Shown: positions 9,614-19,684, counted from the stretch's first letter. The stretch: 64,000 bases of DNA from Candidatus Parendomicrobium reticulitermitis (GCA_031287095.1 JAITTG010000064.1:1-64000), one strand, 5' to 3'. Notes: generated by a model from the letters alone, not told the origin. Program-made: numbers and translations.

Positions 9614-10318
9614 TTAAAACTTGCCCGTATGGCTTATTCTAAATACCCTTTCATTAGGCATCTCTGAGCCGCCGCTGCCGCCCCAACAATCCCTTATGAA
9701 AAATTCTACATCAACAGTTTGAGATACTTTGAGATTTACTCCGAGATTTAATCTTGAATTGGAACTTCCCATATTATCAATTTCTGATATTAAGAAAAAT
9801 ATGTCTTGAATGATAGGAAACATAGCGTTTGTAAAAAATCTAATACCGCTTTCTTTAAAGGAATTTGAGTTTAGCCCTGCATTAATCATTAAATTTTCAA
9901 CAAATAATTCTTTGCCCAATACCAAATATACGCCCCTCGGGTCTTGCAAATAGTCTGTGGAATATCTATCAGTAGAATAATAGCCTTGCCCATCATAACC
10001 TAAAGACACGCTTGGGAGATTCATATCGCCGCTATAAATGAGCATTTTTACTAAAAGAGAAGGCATAGCCGCTGTGATTTCATTTGAACCTACAAAATTG
10101 TCAAGTTCACAAGTAAAGCCAAGCGTTAAAAACTGGAATATGCCGAAATTTATATTGGTTTGCATATTCCCTCCGCCAAAAAACCTGAAATTCAACTGAT
10201 AACTGCTATATTCAAGGATTCTCGTAGTTGGAGAATCCCCCATATTCAAAATATCAGCCTTTGCCGAGGCTGATATTAAAAAAACTATGGACAATAAAAT
10301 CGCAATTTTTTTTGACAC
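9614..10318 (-). CDS. Predicted outer-membrane beta-barrel protein, function unknown
   Basis: The 234-aa protein has a clear signal peptide (MSKKIAILLSIVFLISASAKA, probable cleavage after residue 21). The rest alternates polar and hydrophobic residues with many Gly/Tyr/Phe, as in membrane beta-strands, and the chain ends in Phe (HTGKF), the usual signal for outer-membrane insertion. Segments such as INFGIFQFLTLGFTCELDN resemble strands of small barrel proteins of unknown role. I cannot assign a substrate. It stands alone between repeat-containing gaps, with accA downstream. Confidence 0.65.
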   Translation of the reverse strand: MSKKIAILLSIVFLISASAKADILNMGDSPTTRILEYSSYQLNFRFFGGGNMQTNINFGIFQFLTLGFTCELDNFVGSNEITAAMPSLLVKMLIYSGDMNLPSVSLGYDGQGYYSTDRYSTDYLQDPRGVYLVLGKELFVENLMINAGLNSNSFKESGIRFFTNAMFPIIQDIFFLISEIDNMGSSNSRLNLGVNLKVSQTVDVEFFIRDCWGGSGGSEMPNERVFRISHTGKF

Positions 10319-10335
10319 CCTAGTATCTCCTTAAA

Positions 10336-10362
10336 GGGCAGATCCACGGGTCTGCCCCTACG
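10336..10362. repeat. Short palindromic intergenic repeat (GTAGGGGCAGAC class)
   Basis: The palindrome gggcagatcc...ggtctgccc followed by CTACG lies in the 139-bp gap between aroC and the outer-membrane protein gene. Nearly the same element is at 40405-40432, and a shorter relative sits at about 40066-40088. Confidence 0.65.
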
Positions 10363-10457
10363 CCTTCTATCTATGATTCTGAATGAGGGATTGTATCTTT
10401 TTTGAGACTTTTAAGTCAATTGAAAAACTTAAAACGCATTGATTTATCAATCTGTTT

Positions 10458-11618
10458 TTAAAGCGCTTTTAGTCTCGTTTTATAGGTTTGGACGCTCTTT
10501 TTCATATCTTCTACGGAATCGCCGCCGAATTTTTCTTTTAACGCTCTTGCTATTTCAAAAGCCGCAGCCGCTTCCGCTACTACCGCCGCAGCGCCGACTG
10601 CGCAAACATCGCTTCTGACAGCCTCCGCTTTTTGAGATTTTTTTGAGATTATATTTACGGAACGCAAAGGTTTTGCAAGTGAAGGAATAGCCTTCATAGC
10701 GCAGGTAATTTCTATGGGAGAGCCATTGCTTATGCCGCCTTCTATGCCGCCTGCCCTATTTGTATTCCTATAAAAGCCTTTTTTAGAATTATAAAAAATT
10801 TCATCATGAGAAACAGAGCCGCTAAGACTTGCAAATTGAGCGCCTTCGCCGATTTCAACAGATTTAATAGCCTGTATAGACATCAAACTTTGGGCAAGCC
10901 TTGCGTCAAGTTTTAAGTCCCATTGAGCGTGGCTGCCAAGACCGGGCATCGCCCCGGATACTCTCACTATAAATTTGCCGCCCAAAGTGTCGCCTTTTGC
11001 GCTTGCCTTCTTTATAATAGCAATCATTTTTTCTGATGCGGACTTATCGGGACATCTCACAGGCGAGGCTTCAGCCTTGCTAAATAATTTGTCTGCGGGA
11101 ATGGACTTTATATTTGCGTGGACGCTTCCTATTTGAATAACAAAAGATTGAACGGAAATACCGAAAACGCTTAAAAGCGCTTTACATACCGCGCCTGCCG
11201 CAACTCTTCCTACCGTTTCTCGGGCTGAGGCTCTTTCTAAAATATCTCTAAAATCTTTTACTCCGTATTTCATAAGACCTGCCAAATCGGCATGACCCGG
11301 GCGGGGTTTTTCAAGTATAGTTCCGTCCAAATCCACAGAAACGGGCGACATCATCGCTTTGCAATTGTTCCAATCCCTATTGTGAACATACATAACTATC
11401 GGAGAACCCAAAGCCCTCGCATAACGCACGCCGGAAAGCAATCGGACAAAATCCGTTTCAATTTTCATTCTTGCGCCGCGCCCATAACCTTTTTGGCGTC
11501 TTGCAAGTTCCGCGTCTATATCTTCGGCATTGATAACAAGACCTGCGGGGATGCCTTCAAGTATAGACATTATAGCCCTGCCGTGCGACTCGCCTGCCGT
11601 CAACATTCTTATAGTCAT
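10458..11618 (-). CDS. aroC: Chorismate synthase
   Basis: The 386-aa protein has the AroC signatures GESHGRAIMSILEGIPAGL (residues 9-27) and RPGHADLAGLMKYG, then RASARETVGRVAAGA and the C-terminal NRAGGIEGGISNG. The enzyme uses reduced FMN to convert 5-enolpyruvylshikimate 3-phosphate to chorismate, the branch point to aromatic amino acids and folate. It starts 1 bp after the stop of the upstream PLP-enzyme gene, so the two are probably co-transcribed although the pathways are unrelated. Confidence 0.97.
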   Translation of the reverse strand: MTIRMLTAGESHGRAIMSILEGIPAGLVINAEDIDAELARRQKGYGRGARMKIETDFVRLLSGVRYARALGSPIVMYVHNRDWNNCKAMMSPVSVDLDGTILEKPRPGHADLAGLMKYGVKDFRDILERASARETVGRVAAGAVCKALLSVFGISVQSFVIQIGSVHANIKSIPADKLFSKAEASPVRCPDKSASEKMIAIIKKASAKGDTLGGKFIVRVSGAMPGLGSHAQWDLKLDARLAQSLMSIQAIKSVEIGEGAQFASLSGSVSHDEIFYNSKKGFYRNTNRAGGIEGGISNGSPIEITCAMKAIPSLAKPLRSVNIISKKSQKAEAVRSDVCAVGAAAVVAEAAAAFEIARALKEKFGGDSVEDMKKSVQTYKTRLKAL

Positions 11619-11619
11619 T

Positions 11620-12804
11620 TTATACCCTCGCTTTCTTTATTGCTTGCATTAAATCATCCGCCAAATCTTCTTTTGTTTCAATGCCTACCGAAAAGCGGAC
11701 TAAATTGTTAGTAATGCCCATTTTGGTTCTCGCTTCTTGCGGTATGCTGGCATGAGTCATAGTGGCGGGATGACATATCAGGCTTTCCACGCCGCCCAAA
11801 CTTTCTGCAAAAGCGATTATATGCAAATTTTTAAAAAATTCATTTAAGTTGATTTTGGCTTTGTCGTCAAATTCAAAAGATATTACCGCGCCTGCGCCTT
11901 TTGATTGTTTTTTATTGATTTCATAGCCGTTAAATTCTTTAAGACCCGGATAATTGATTTTGGAAACTTCCGTCAAATTCTTTAAAAAGTCGGCAAGAAA
12001 TGCCGCGTTTTGAAGATGTCTGTCCATACGGACGCTGAGAGTTTTGATTCCTCTTATCAAAAGCCAAGAATCAAAAGGTTCTAAAATAGTTCCTGCGGCA
12101 TTTTGATAAAACTTAACTTTTTCGGCTAAATCCTTATTTTTTACAGCAACAAGACCTGCAATAACATCGCTATGTCCGCCAAGGTATTTTGTAGCGCTAT
12201 GAATCACAATGTCTACGCCTAAATTAAGGGGCTTTTGCAAATAAGGACTCATAAAAGTATTGTCAACTATTGTGAGGACATTATTTGCTTTTGCAATTTC
12301 CGCTACGGCTTTGATATCTGTGATTTTTAACAACGGATTGGCGGGAGATTCCATTATTATGCTTTTGATGCTTTTATCTTTTGCAAGCGCCTCTTTTATT
12401 GCAGACAAATCGCTTGTATCAACAATTATGCAATTTATATTGAAATTATTATATATCTTAGTCAAAATTCTAAAAGTGCCGCCATAAATGTCTTGACCCA
12501 TAATGATTTTATCGCCGCTTTTAAAAAGCATTAAAACCGTTGTAATCGCCGCAAGACCGGAGGCGAAAGCAAAACCGTCGGTCCCTTCTTCTAAATCCGC
12601 GATAAGCGCCTCAAGCGCTTCTCTTGTAGGATTTCCGCTGCGCCCATAATCATAACCTTGATTTTTGCCCATCTCCAACTGCCTATAAGTGCTGGACTGA
12701 TAGATAGGAATACTTACCGCTCCCGTATGCTTATCTTCGCTAATTCCGCCGTGAACACAAACCGTATCCGCTCCCAAAGTCTGCCCTTTATTTCTTGTTT
12801 TCAT
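11620..12804 (-). CDS. Cys/Met-metabolism PLP enzyme (cystathionine gamma-synthase or lyase)
   Basis: The 394-aa protein belongs to the trans-sulfuration PLP family. It has YDYGRSGNPTREALE (about 51-65), FASGLAAITTVL, VDNTFMSPYLQ (about 180-190) and the pyridoxal-binding Lys in HSATKYLGGHSD (K206). The family includes cystathionine gamma-synthase, cystathionine gamma- and beta-lyase and methionine gamma-lyase, and the sequence alone does not separate these securely. It starts at ATG 12804 in a 56-bp gap after the AAA ATPase gene; aroC follows 1 bp downstream. Confidence 0.9.
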   Translation of the reverse strand: MKTRNKGQTLGADTVCVHGGISEDKHTGAVSIPIYQSSTYRQLEMGKNQGYDYGRSGNPTREALEALIADLEEGTDGFAFASGLAAITTVLMLFKSGDKIIMGQDIYGGTFRILTKIYNNFNINCIIVDTSDLSAIKEALAKDKSIKSIIMESPANPLLKITDIKAVAEIAKANNVLTIVDNTFMSPYLQKPLNLGVDIVIHSATKYLGGHSDVIAGLVAVKNKDLAEKVKFYQNAAGTILEPFDSWLLIRGIKTLSVRMDRHLQNAAFLADFLKNLTEVSKINYPGLKEFNGYEINKKQSKGAGAVISFEFDDKAKINLNEFFKNLHIIAFAESLGGVESLICHPATMTHASIPQEARTKMGITNNLVRFSVGIETKEDLADDLMQAIKKARV

Positions 12805-12860
12805 TTCGAACTCCTTACAATATTTAATTTAATTGACTATATCTATTTTCAGGTTATTTA

Positions 12861-14075
12861 TCAACCGAGTAGCCATTGTATTAAATTACGCTGTTGTATT
12901 CCTTTATGCGAAACGCTGTCATCATCTTGCGTTAATAAAAATTTCGGATAATTGTCATCTATGGCGGACAAAGGCGCAAGTTCGCGTTTTAATGTGTTTT
13001 CATCTTGAACAGTTTGGGCAACTTGATAGTATTCAACTATTCCATCCGGCTTTTGCGCTATAAAATCAACTTCTTTGCCGCCTATTGCGCCTACTGATAC
13101 GCGATAGCCTTTAGAAAGCAATTCTAAATAGACGATATTTTCTAAAATACGCCCTTTATCTGTTGATATTTCTCCAAGCAAGGCATAACGCAAGCCTATA
13201 TCGGAAATATAATATTTAGAATTTGATTTTAGATATTGCCGTCCTTTTATATCATATCTTTCCGTTCTGTAAATAAGGTAGCAATCAATCAAACCCTGAA
13301 TATAACTTTCTATGGTCTGCGGGTGAATTTTTCTGCCATCGGCAAGCAAAACTTTGCTGATATTATTTATAGAAGTTTCATTGCCTATATTGTCAAATAG
13401 AAACTTAACAACATTTTCAAGCCGTGAAGTGTCTTTGACTTGGTCTCTTAAAACAATATCTTTTTGAATGATGGTATTGTATAAACCGACAAGATAATCC
13501 CGTATTAAAGATTTATCATCATAAAATAGAAGGGTTTGAGGAAATGCTCCGTTTGAAAGATATTTTGAAAATGCCAATTCTGCGGAAAATCCGCCGTCTG
13601 AACTCTTAACAAAACTATAATATTCTTTAAAAGATAACGGCTGCATTTTTATTTCTATAAATCTTCCAGAAAGCAAAGTTATTATTTTTTGCGAAAACAT
13701 ATAAGCATTAGACCCTGTGGCATACAAATCTATGTTTTCCCGCAAACGCAAACTATTGATTGCCTTAGGAAAATCGGCGACAAGTTGAATTTCATCGAGA
13801 AAAACATAATTTATTTTATCTTTTACAAGGATAGATTCAATATATTGATGCAGTTTTTTATAATCAAGCAATTGCGCATTTTTAACATCTTCAAGGTTCA
13901 AATTTATAATTTGCTCTTGACTTACGCCCATATCGCATAAATAGCTTTGAAATAGTTTGAATAATGTTGACTTACCGCAACGGCGAATACCCGTAACGAT
14001 TTTTATAAGGTCGGCTTTATCCTTCCATTTTTTTAGTCTTTCTAAGTATATTGGTCTATTTATAAGATTGTTCAT
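12861..14075 (-). CDS. AAA ATPase with DUF4143 C-terminal domain
   Basis: The 404-aa protein has an N-terminal AAA_14 ATPase domain with Walker A GIRRCGKST (29-37), Walker B VFLDEIQL (91-98) and the family pattern LLSGRFIEIKMQPLSFKEYY. A C-terminal DUF4143 region follows, including GKEVDFIAQKPDG, which resembles a degenerate nuclease-like core. These proteins are common and often multicopy in bacteria and archaea, and their role is not established. The start is supported by AAAGGA upstream. It is transcribed in the same direction as the type III R-M genes, 186 bp after res. Confidence 0.9.
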   Translation of the reverse strand: MNNLINRPIYLERLKKWKDKADLIKIVTGIRRCGKSTLFKLFQSYLCDMGVSQEQIINLNLEDVKNAQLLDYKKLHQYIESILVKDKINYVFLDEIQLVADFPKAINSLRLRENIDLYATGSNAYMFSQKIITLLSGRFIEIKMQPLSFKEYYSFVKSSDGGFSAELAFSKYLSNGAFPQTLLFYDDKSLIRDYLVGLYNTIIQKDIVLRDQVKDTSRLENVVKFLFDNIGNETSINNISKVLLADGRKIHPQTIESYIQGLIDCYLIYRTERYDIKGRQYLKSNSKYYISDIGLRYALLGEISTDKGRILENIVYLELLSKGYRVSVGAIGGKEVDFIAQKPDGIVEYYQVAQTVQDENTLKRELAPLSAIDDNYPKFLLTQDDDSVSHKGIQQRNLIQWLLG

Positions 14076-14261
14076 ATTGTCCTTTCATGGCTTATTTATA
14101 TATTGTATTATATGAACAAGGGAATGTAAAGGGGTTTTATATAATATATTATATATTTTTAGAAATTATACACATTAAATAATAAAAACTCACATTTTTT
14201 GCTTTTTTGAATGTCTATGTATTGTCAATTTCATTTAGTAACGCCGCGGCGTCTTTTTACT
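14076..14261. other. AT-rich gap between res and the AAA ATPase gene
   Basis: This 186-bp gap holds no gene. The segment around 14190-14230 (cattttttgcttttttgaa) closely resembles the one at about 18805-18835 upstream of mod, so it is part of another dispersed AT-rich repeat. It must contain the ribosome-binding site and probably a promoter for the ATPase gene. Confidence 0.5.
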
Positions 14262-16847
14262 TCATGCTCCAATCTTTACCTTTATCTGTTCAGATATATT
14301 TAATCCGTCTATTGATTTTTGGGCGAGCATAAAGAGACCTTTGCCGTCCATCTGTTTCTCCCAAAGTTCGCCAATCATAGCCTTTTCTTTTGTATCGTCC
14401 GCCGTTATAAGATGTCCGCCTTTGTATTCAATAATCAAAATCCTTCCATCATTTAGCAGAGCGGCAAAATCGGGATAAAAGTTGTCCGTTGAAGTCGGCA
14501 ATTTGAATGAGTTTTGGTGCCGAGCGATATTTCTGATCCAAAATTTAACTTCTGTCAGGCTGTCAATCGCTTTAGCGCATTGAAACTCCTCGCCGCTTTC
14601 GCCTCCGTCAATGCGCGCAACTTTGTACGCTCCAAGGTAATGCTTGTTAAACTTATATCTGCTTTGCTGAAAAATTTCGCCCTCATACATACTCTCATTG
14701 AATTCAAAAGCGGTGTTAAAATCAAGTTTAATGCGGGATTTTCTTTCAAACAAAGATTCTTGCCACGCTTTTTTGCGGGCGTCATCGCGGGCTGCGGCAA
14801 TTTTTGCCATAATTTTATTTTTTAAATCATATTTAGCGATCGTAAGTTCCGAAAGTTTGATTTTGCGCATTTCAGTTAAATAATCAATAATTTTTCGCAG
14901 CCATTCCAGCATTTTTCCTTGCGAGATATCTTCTTGTTTCGCGTTTCTATCTAACCACGATACAAGATTTGCAACGGTCCAATTCTCAACCTCGGCAAAG
15001 TTAAGCGCCATTTGCGCTTCGCTTACAAATGAATGAGAAAATTTATTTTTATCGATGTCTAAAAGAAAATTCTTGCCTTGAGGCGCGATATTAAACTCAT
15101 TGCTTTCAAGTTTGGGAGCGGCAAATTCCGCAATATCCCAATCAAAAGATTCAAAAATAATATCGGGGTCGGCAAAAACAAATTCTCCTTGGATTTCCAA
15201 TAATAGTTTGGGAATGGAGAATTTTTCGCCCAATTTCGCAGGCGATGGCGCTTCTTTATATTTTTTGTAATAAGAAAATTTACTTTTTATCTCAAATTTT
15301 TCATTTTCGCCGACTTGTTCGCAGATTTTGTCTATATCGGCTTCAGTCGTATTCGTCGTCCATTCAATCTCTTTTGTGTTTTTATCAAACTTTATGCTTG
15401 ACGGTATGCCGGCAATATCAAGTTTCGTTGTCAGTTTTACTTTGTTTGCGCCGCTATTATAAAACAATTCTCCAACGGGAAGTTGTTCAAGAGCCGACTC
15501 TGCCTCGTCATCGTCAAAACCTTTATGGACAAGTTTTTCTACTAATGCTTGGGCGGATTCTCCAAAACTTTTAGAAAGAACAAAAGCATACGCTTTATTC
15601 AATACCGAATTTTTGCGCGTCCGAGCATAAGGCATACGCATAACTCGTCCAAGCAATTGCTCTACAGAAGTGTCGCTTTTAACATTGGCGAGAGAACATA
15701 AAACATAAGCAAATGAGCAATCCCAACCTTCTTTTAACGCTTCAACTGTGATAATGTATTTTATAGGGCAAGCCCTATCAAAGATATTGATTCCGTCAAG
15801 TTCATGCTGTCCGCCGGTGACAACGGCAATCTCTGACAATGGCAAATTGGCGGTTTCAAGAAGATAATTTTTTAGAGTTTCAACGGTTACTTCTCCATTT
15901 TTATCCTGCGCTTGAAATAGGATTATCGGGCGAACATAATCTGTTTCATCTTGCGCCGCTTTTTCAAGCGCCGCCCGCCGCGCGACAGCCTCGTCTACTG
16001 CATTTTCCCAACCTCTATGCTCTACTAAAACGATGGGGAGTTTTATCATTTCTTCCTCTTTAAGTTCGCTTGCGCGGACATTATAGAGAGTGTTATTGTT
16101 CAACTGCGGAGTGGCGGTCAACTCTATAATAGCGGAAGGATTTAGCCGTCCATGCGTATCTTGCGTAAGGTCGGACACTGCATTGTGAGCCTCGTCCACT
16201 ATGACAATAGGTCTATGGAAATTAAGCAAATTTGCAAATGAATATTTTACGCACTGTTCTTTTTCTTCTATTTCCATTGCAGCCATTGTTTTAATGCGGG
16301 TAAAATGCGGCTCAAGATTTTCATTGTCTTTATATACATTGTATTTATCGGTATTTGACTGTTTAAACGATTGTATAGTGGACGCTATAATGCAGGTATT
16401 GCCGTCAATATCAGCGGGACGAATTGCGAATTTTTCATCAATATCAAAGATTCTGACGCGCCCGCCGAATTGTTCGTCTAATACTTGCCTATACGGATGG
16501 CGGGGATTTTTTAACGCTTCCGCGGTTTGCCGCCGTATAGTATCACTTGGACAAAACCATAGAACAACGGGATATTCCCGCTCCAATAAAGTTTGGCTTG
16601 CTATTTTAATTGCATGAGCGGCAATGATAGTTTTTCCGCCTCCTGTTGGAATTTTAAGGCAGACGCGGGGAACAAAAGGTATAGTATTCCATACGCAATA
16701 ATCAGAGCGCAATTTTCCAAGACGAAATGCGATTTCTGGATTATTTATTGTCTTTTTATAAGCCTCAACCGCGCCTACAATACGGCAATCCTCAAAGAAT
16801 TTTTGCAGAATGTTTAATGTGTTTTGCTGATAGTTTTTTAATTCCAT
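14262..16847 (-). CDS. res: Type III restriction endonuclease subunit Res
   Basis: The 861-aa protein has an N-terminal SF2 helicase with Walker A IPTGGGKTI (66-74), DEAH (218-221) and ELTATPQ, then EGWDCSFAYVLCSLANVKS and QLLGRVMRMPYARTR, typical of type III Res subunits. A C-terminal PD-(D/E)xK nuclease follows, with PDFAALLNDGRILIIEYKGG. Res works only with Mod, translocating from two oppositely oriented unmethylated sites and cleaving about 25 bp away. AGGAGGC precedes the ATG. It lies 69 bp downstream of mod, the usual mod-res order. Confidence 0.94.
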   Translation of the reverse strand: MELKNYQQNTLNILQKFFEDCRIVGAVEAYKKTINNPEIAFRLGKLRSDYCVWNTIPFVPRVCLKIPTGGGKTIIAAHAIKIASQTLLEREYPVVLWFCPSDTIRRQTAEALKNPRHPYRQVLDEQFGGRVRIFDIDEKFAIRPADIDGNTCIIASTIQSFKQSNTDKYNVYKDNENLEPHFTRIKTMAAMEIEEKEQCVKYSFANLLNFHRPIVIVDEAHNAVSDLTQDTHGRLNPSAIIELTATPQLNNNTLYNVRASELKEEEMIKLPIVLVEHRGWENAVDEAVARRAALEKAAQDETDYVRPIILFQAQDKNGEVTVETLKNYLLETANLPLSEIAVVTGGQHELDGINIFDRACPIKYIITVEALKEGWDCSFAYVLCSLANVKSDTSVEQLLGRVMRMPYARTRKNSVLNKAYAFVLSKSFGESAQALVEKLVHKGFDDDEAESALEQLPVGELFYNSGANKVKLTTKLDIAGIPSSIKFDKNTKEIEWTTNTTEADIDKICEQVGENEKFEIKSKFSYYKKYKEAPSPAKLGEKFSIPKLLLEIQGEFVFADPDIIFESFDWDIAEFAAPKLESNEFNIAPQGKNFLLDIDKNKFSHSFVSEAQMALNFAEVENWTVANLVSWLDRNAKQEDISQGKMLEWLRKIIDYLTEMRKIKLSELTIAKYDLKNKIMAKIAAARDDARKKAWQESLFERKSRIKLDFNTAFEFNESMYEGEIFQQSRYKFNKHYLGAYKVARIDGGESGEEFQCAKAIDSLTEVKFWIRNIARHQNSFKLPTSTDNFYPDFAALLNDGRILIIEYKGGHLITADDTKEKAMIGELWEKQMDGKGLFMLAQKSIDGLNISEQIKVKIGA

Positions 16848-16888
16848 TTTTCCGCCTCCTGTTATTTCGCGCCGCCCTGTATTTGTTT

Positions 16889-16910
16889 AGGCGAATGATT
16901 ATTCGCCCCT
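16889..16910. repeat. Palindromic intergenic repeat (GGGGCGAAT class) between mod and res
   Basis: The inverted repeat aggcgaat/attcgccct surrounds GATT in the 69-bp gap between mod and res. A relative with the core gggcgaac...gttcgccc is at 51625-51652. In the mod-res transcript it would fold as a hairpin between the two cistrons. Confidence 0.6.
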
Positions 16911-16916
16911 GCGATT

Positions 16917-18623
16917 TCACGACTTTATATCATAAGGCGTCTGTTTGAATTCTATGTTTTTGCGTTTTCCAATACGGGACGCTTCGCCGTAAATCACAAG
17001 TTTATCATAGTCTCTTTTATCCCCTTTAATATCATTGTAAATAACTTTAAGCGTTGCGGAAGTTAGAACATTCCCGCCGTCAATACTGCGGTCGCGCAAT
17101 ATGCCGTTGTATAGGAGCGCATACGCGGCTCTATTATGAATGCCTAAAAAAGTGGACTTCCCTTTTCGCGAAATGGCGTCAGACGAAGTCTGACGGGGCA
17201 GCATTGTATGCGTTTGGCTAAACCAAATATGAGCGGAGAGTTGAGCAAAAGTAATGTTGGGATTTATATTGCCCTCTCCGTCAAACACGGGCTCGCCTAA
17301 TTTAAAAAAGCGAAACCCGCCGCCGCCTTTCCAATCAACAGTTTTACTGATTCCGCTTTGGTCAGAACCATCAATAACTTTTTTCAAACGATGAACACAA
17401 TGCGTATAAGCATGATTTCCAAATTCAATACCAATCCAACGCCGCCCCATTTTATGCGCTACCGCCGCTGTTGTTCCAGACCCCAGAAAAGAATCTAAAA
17501 TAATATCGCCTTTTTCAGAGTTCATTTTTATAATACGAGCAATGAGTTTTTCTGGTTTTTTCCCTTTTCTAAAATCTATATTTCCTTCACTATCTAATCC
17601 TGTTGTTTTTATATCAGTCCATAAATCCCCTGGATTTATAGTCAAATAATCATCTGCAAAAAGTAATTTAATACGGGGTTGGGCAGTAGTTTGTTCATAT
17701 CCATTTTTTATTACATATGCCTTTTTTTGTTTTGTTTCTATAATAAACGCCGCTTTGTTTTCCTCAATACTACTTCTTTTACTATCAGCAATTTGTTTCG
17801 CTGTATCGGTAGTTGCAACTGTCCTAACGATTCTCCATGAATTTTCAATCAGCCAAGCATCTTTATTTTCCTCAACAACATTTTCGCGTTTCATAATATT
17901 TTCAACTCCTGTAAAACAAAACTTGGCGCATATTTTATCTGCTATTTTAACATCAGCAACACTTCTATCCTCATTCTCAATAATCTCTTTTAACTTTGAA
18001 ATTTCATCTTGCGTCATATTTTCTATATATATTTTATATTCATTATCCCATTTTTCTTTTGCGATTTTTTCGACTTTCAGCCCTTTTACTCCATTTTTTT
18101 TGACAAGAATGATAAACTCTTTTATTTTGGGGATACTGCCAGCCTTATTCACGGAAGCCATTTTAACTCCAGTTGCTTCACTCATCTTCACACAAATTAT
18201 TTTTATATTCCTTTCTTCATAAAGTTCAACCAAAAGCATATAGAGTCTTGCAAATTCATTATCATCAATTTGTATTGCCATCAAACCATCTTCCGCTAAA
18301 AATTCTCGCAAAAATTTCAATCTCGGATATATCATACTCAACCAAGTTGAGTGTTCAAGATTATCGTCATATCCAACATCATCGCCATCTGCATTTTTCC
18401 TTGCGCCTGTATTATACGGCGGGTCAATATAAATACACTTCACTTGCCCGGCATAAAACGGGAGCAAAGCCTTTAAAGCCTCCAAGTTATCGCCTTGAAT
18501 AAGCATATTGCTCGCCGACTTATCGCCATAGCCCAAATTTTCAACCTCTTCCAAAAGCCTATACGGCGTCTTTTGCACAATTTTTAAATCATCATCTTTA
18601 GTCAACCACTGCAATGTGGGCAT
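16917..18623 (-). CDS. mod: Type III DNA methyltransferase subunit Mod
   Basis: The 568-aa N6-adenine methyltransferase is of the beta group: motif IV DPPYNTG (67-73) precedes the S-adenosylmethionine motif DSFLGSGTT (377-385). The region between them, about residues 145-330, is the target-recognition domain. I start at ATG 18623 ([11 protein letters not shown]) rather than the upstream in-frame ATG at 18719, because GGAGG lies 6 bp before it. Residues about 475-489 ([15 protein letters not shown]) are encoded across a GC-rich palindrome at 17177-17195 that resembles this genome's intergenic repeats, so a repeat seems to have been absorbed into the gene in frame. Mod methylates and gives Res its specificity. 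Confidence 0.94.
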   Translation of the reverse strand: MPTLQWLTKDDDLKIVQKTPYRLLEEVENLGYGDKSASNMLIQGDNLEALKALLPFYAGQVKCIYIDPPYNTGARKNADGDDVGYDDNLEHSTWLSMIYPRLKFLREFLAEDGLMAIQIDDNEFARLYMLLVELYEERNIKIICVKMSEATGVKMASVNKAGSIPKIKEFIILVKKNGVKGLKVEKIAKEKWDNEYKIYIENMTQDEISKLKEIIENEDRSVADVKIADKICAKFCFTGVENIMKRENVVEENKDAWLIENSWRIVRTVATTDTAKQIADSKRSSIEENKAAFIIETKQKKAYVIKNGYEQTTAQPRIKLLFADDYLTINPGDLWTDIKTTGLDSEGNIDFRKGKKPEKLIARIIKMNSEKGDIILDSFLGSGTTAAVAHKMGRRWIGIEFGNHAYTHCVHRLKKVIDGSDQSGISKTVDWKGGGGFRFFKLGEPVFDGEGNINPNITFAQLSAHIWFSQTHTMLPRQTSSDAISRKGKSTFLGIHNRAAYALLYNGILRDRSIDGGNVLTSATLKVIYNDIKGDKRDYDKLVIYGEASRIGKRKNIEFKQTPYDIKS

Positions 18624-18858
18624 CTTTATCCTCCAAAATATAAATTTTATTGATTTTTCAATACGATTTTTTATTATTTGTTTGGGCGGGTTTAACCCCC
18701 ATCTATGATATGCGCACAATATCCGCCTATTTTTATGCGTCGGTTATGCAAGATATATGGGGTATTTTATTTAAGACTCTAAAAATTTTTATATTTTTAC
18801 GCATTTTTTTGCTTTTTTGAGCGTTTATATATTGCCGATTGTTCAAAAGGAGAGAATT
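18624..18858. other. Divergent intergenic region between mod and ORF6N gene
   Basis: This 235-bp gap must contain the promoters of two divergent genes. It includes a weak copy of the gggcgggttt palindrome near 18690 and the segment ctatttttat...gttatgcaaga near 18727-18752, which recurs at about 21830 and 46270. No gene is supported here. Confidence 0.5.
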
Positions 18859-19317
18859 ATGGAAAAAAACAGAATTATTAAAGAAATCCACACAAAAATC
18901 TTTTTTGTCCGCAATCAAAGAGTGATAATTGACAGCGAAGCCGCTTTGCTTTATGCAATATCAATCAAGCAATTAAAAAGCGCCGTTAGGAAAAATGCTA
19001 AAAGATTTCCCAAAACATTTGCGTTTCAACTTACCAAAAAAGAATGGCGCTTCTTTAAAACTCAAATGTCCGTTAAAATAAAGTACATTAAAACCCCGCC
19101 CTATGTATTTACATTAAGCGGTATTGCAATGTTGTCCAATGTATTAGATGGCAAAAAGGCGCTTTCAATAAGCGCCAATATAGCCAAATCATTTACAGAG
19201 ATATTTGCTCAATACTCAAAAACTATGCCTCTATGGATTGATGAGAACAATAAGGAATTCAAAACTATTACAAAAGGATTATGCGCGAAACTAAAACTTA
19301 TAAAGAATAAAAAATGA
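18859..19317 (+). CDS. ORF6N-domain DNA-binding protein
   Basis: The 152-aa protein matches the ORF6N domain over about residues 10-100: VRNQRVIIDSEAALLYAI, then KSAVRKNAKRFPKTFAFQL. ORF6N is found in phage and mobile-element proteins of the KilA-N/Bro group and is thought to bind DNA. I chose ATG 18859, 6 bp after AAGGAG, over an earlier in-frame start at 18817. It diverges from mod and converges with the SLOG gene (4 bp between stops). Its presence beside a type III R-M pair fits a mobile or defence-related island. Confidence 0.8.
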   Translation: MEKNRIIKEIHTKIFFVRNQRVIIDSEAALLYAISIKQLKSAVRKNAKRFPKTFAFQLTKKEWRFFKTQMSVKIKYIKTPPYVFTLSGIAMLSNVLDGKKALSISANIAKSFTEIFAQYSKTMPLWIDENNKEFKTITKGLCAKLKLIKNKK

Positions 19318-19321
19318 TTTA

Positions 19322-19684
19322 TTATTCTATGGAACTTCCAGCGCTTTCAATCAAATAGACGCTCGCGGCTTTTTTAAGTTTATTCATCGTATCAATCATA
19401 TTTTTAGTCCCTTTGGATTTTCCATCCCAAAAAGCAATCAAAGCATCGGCAATTTTAGCCATTTCTCTATTTCTTATAGGTCCAGCCGCTCTGCCGTATT
19501 TTTTCCAATTAGCCTTCATTTCAATTATTTCCATATTATGCTCCTTAGCATATTGATGAGCCAGCAAATCCGCCCCTTTAGCCATGCCGGAAACAATAAT
19601 ATCTTTTCTGCCTAAAGCATCTAATTTTTTGCTCAAAAAAGCATAATCGCTAAAATCTCTACTGCCTGCTACTATTATTTTCAT
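19322..19684 (-). CDS. SLOG-fold protein (YspA-like, DUF2493 family)
   Basis: The 120-aa protein has the Rossmann-like SLOG pattern: IIVAGSRDFSDY (3-14), VSGMAKGADLLAHQYA (about 31-46), GPIRNREMAKIADALIAFWD and a GTKNMID segment. SLOG domains bind nucleotides or nucleotide-derived ligands, and several act in phage defence or nucleotide signalling. DUF2493 members are otherwise uncharacterised. It begins directly after the stop of the ankyrin gene (no gap), so the two are translationally coupled. Confidence 0.85.
   Translation of the reverse strand: MKIIVAGSRDFSDYAFLSKKLDALGRKDIIVSGMAKGADLLAHQYAKEHNMEIIEMKANWKKYGRAAGPIRNREMAKIADALIAFWDGKSKGTKNMIDTMNKLKKAASVYLIESAGSSIE

Noticed and set aside
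12805..12860. Possible SAM riboswitch before the Cys/Met PLP enzyme
   Set aside because: The gap is only 56 bp and shows no riboswitch-like stems.
18733..18918. 61-codon minus-strand frame between mod and the ORF6N gene
   Set aside because: It overlaps the ORF6N start region, is AT-rich and has no ribosome-binding site or recognisable motif.
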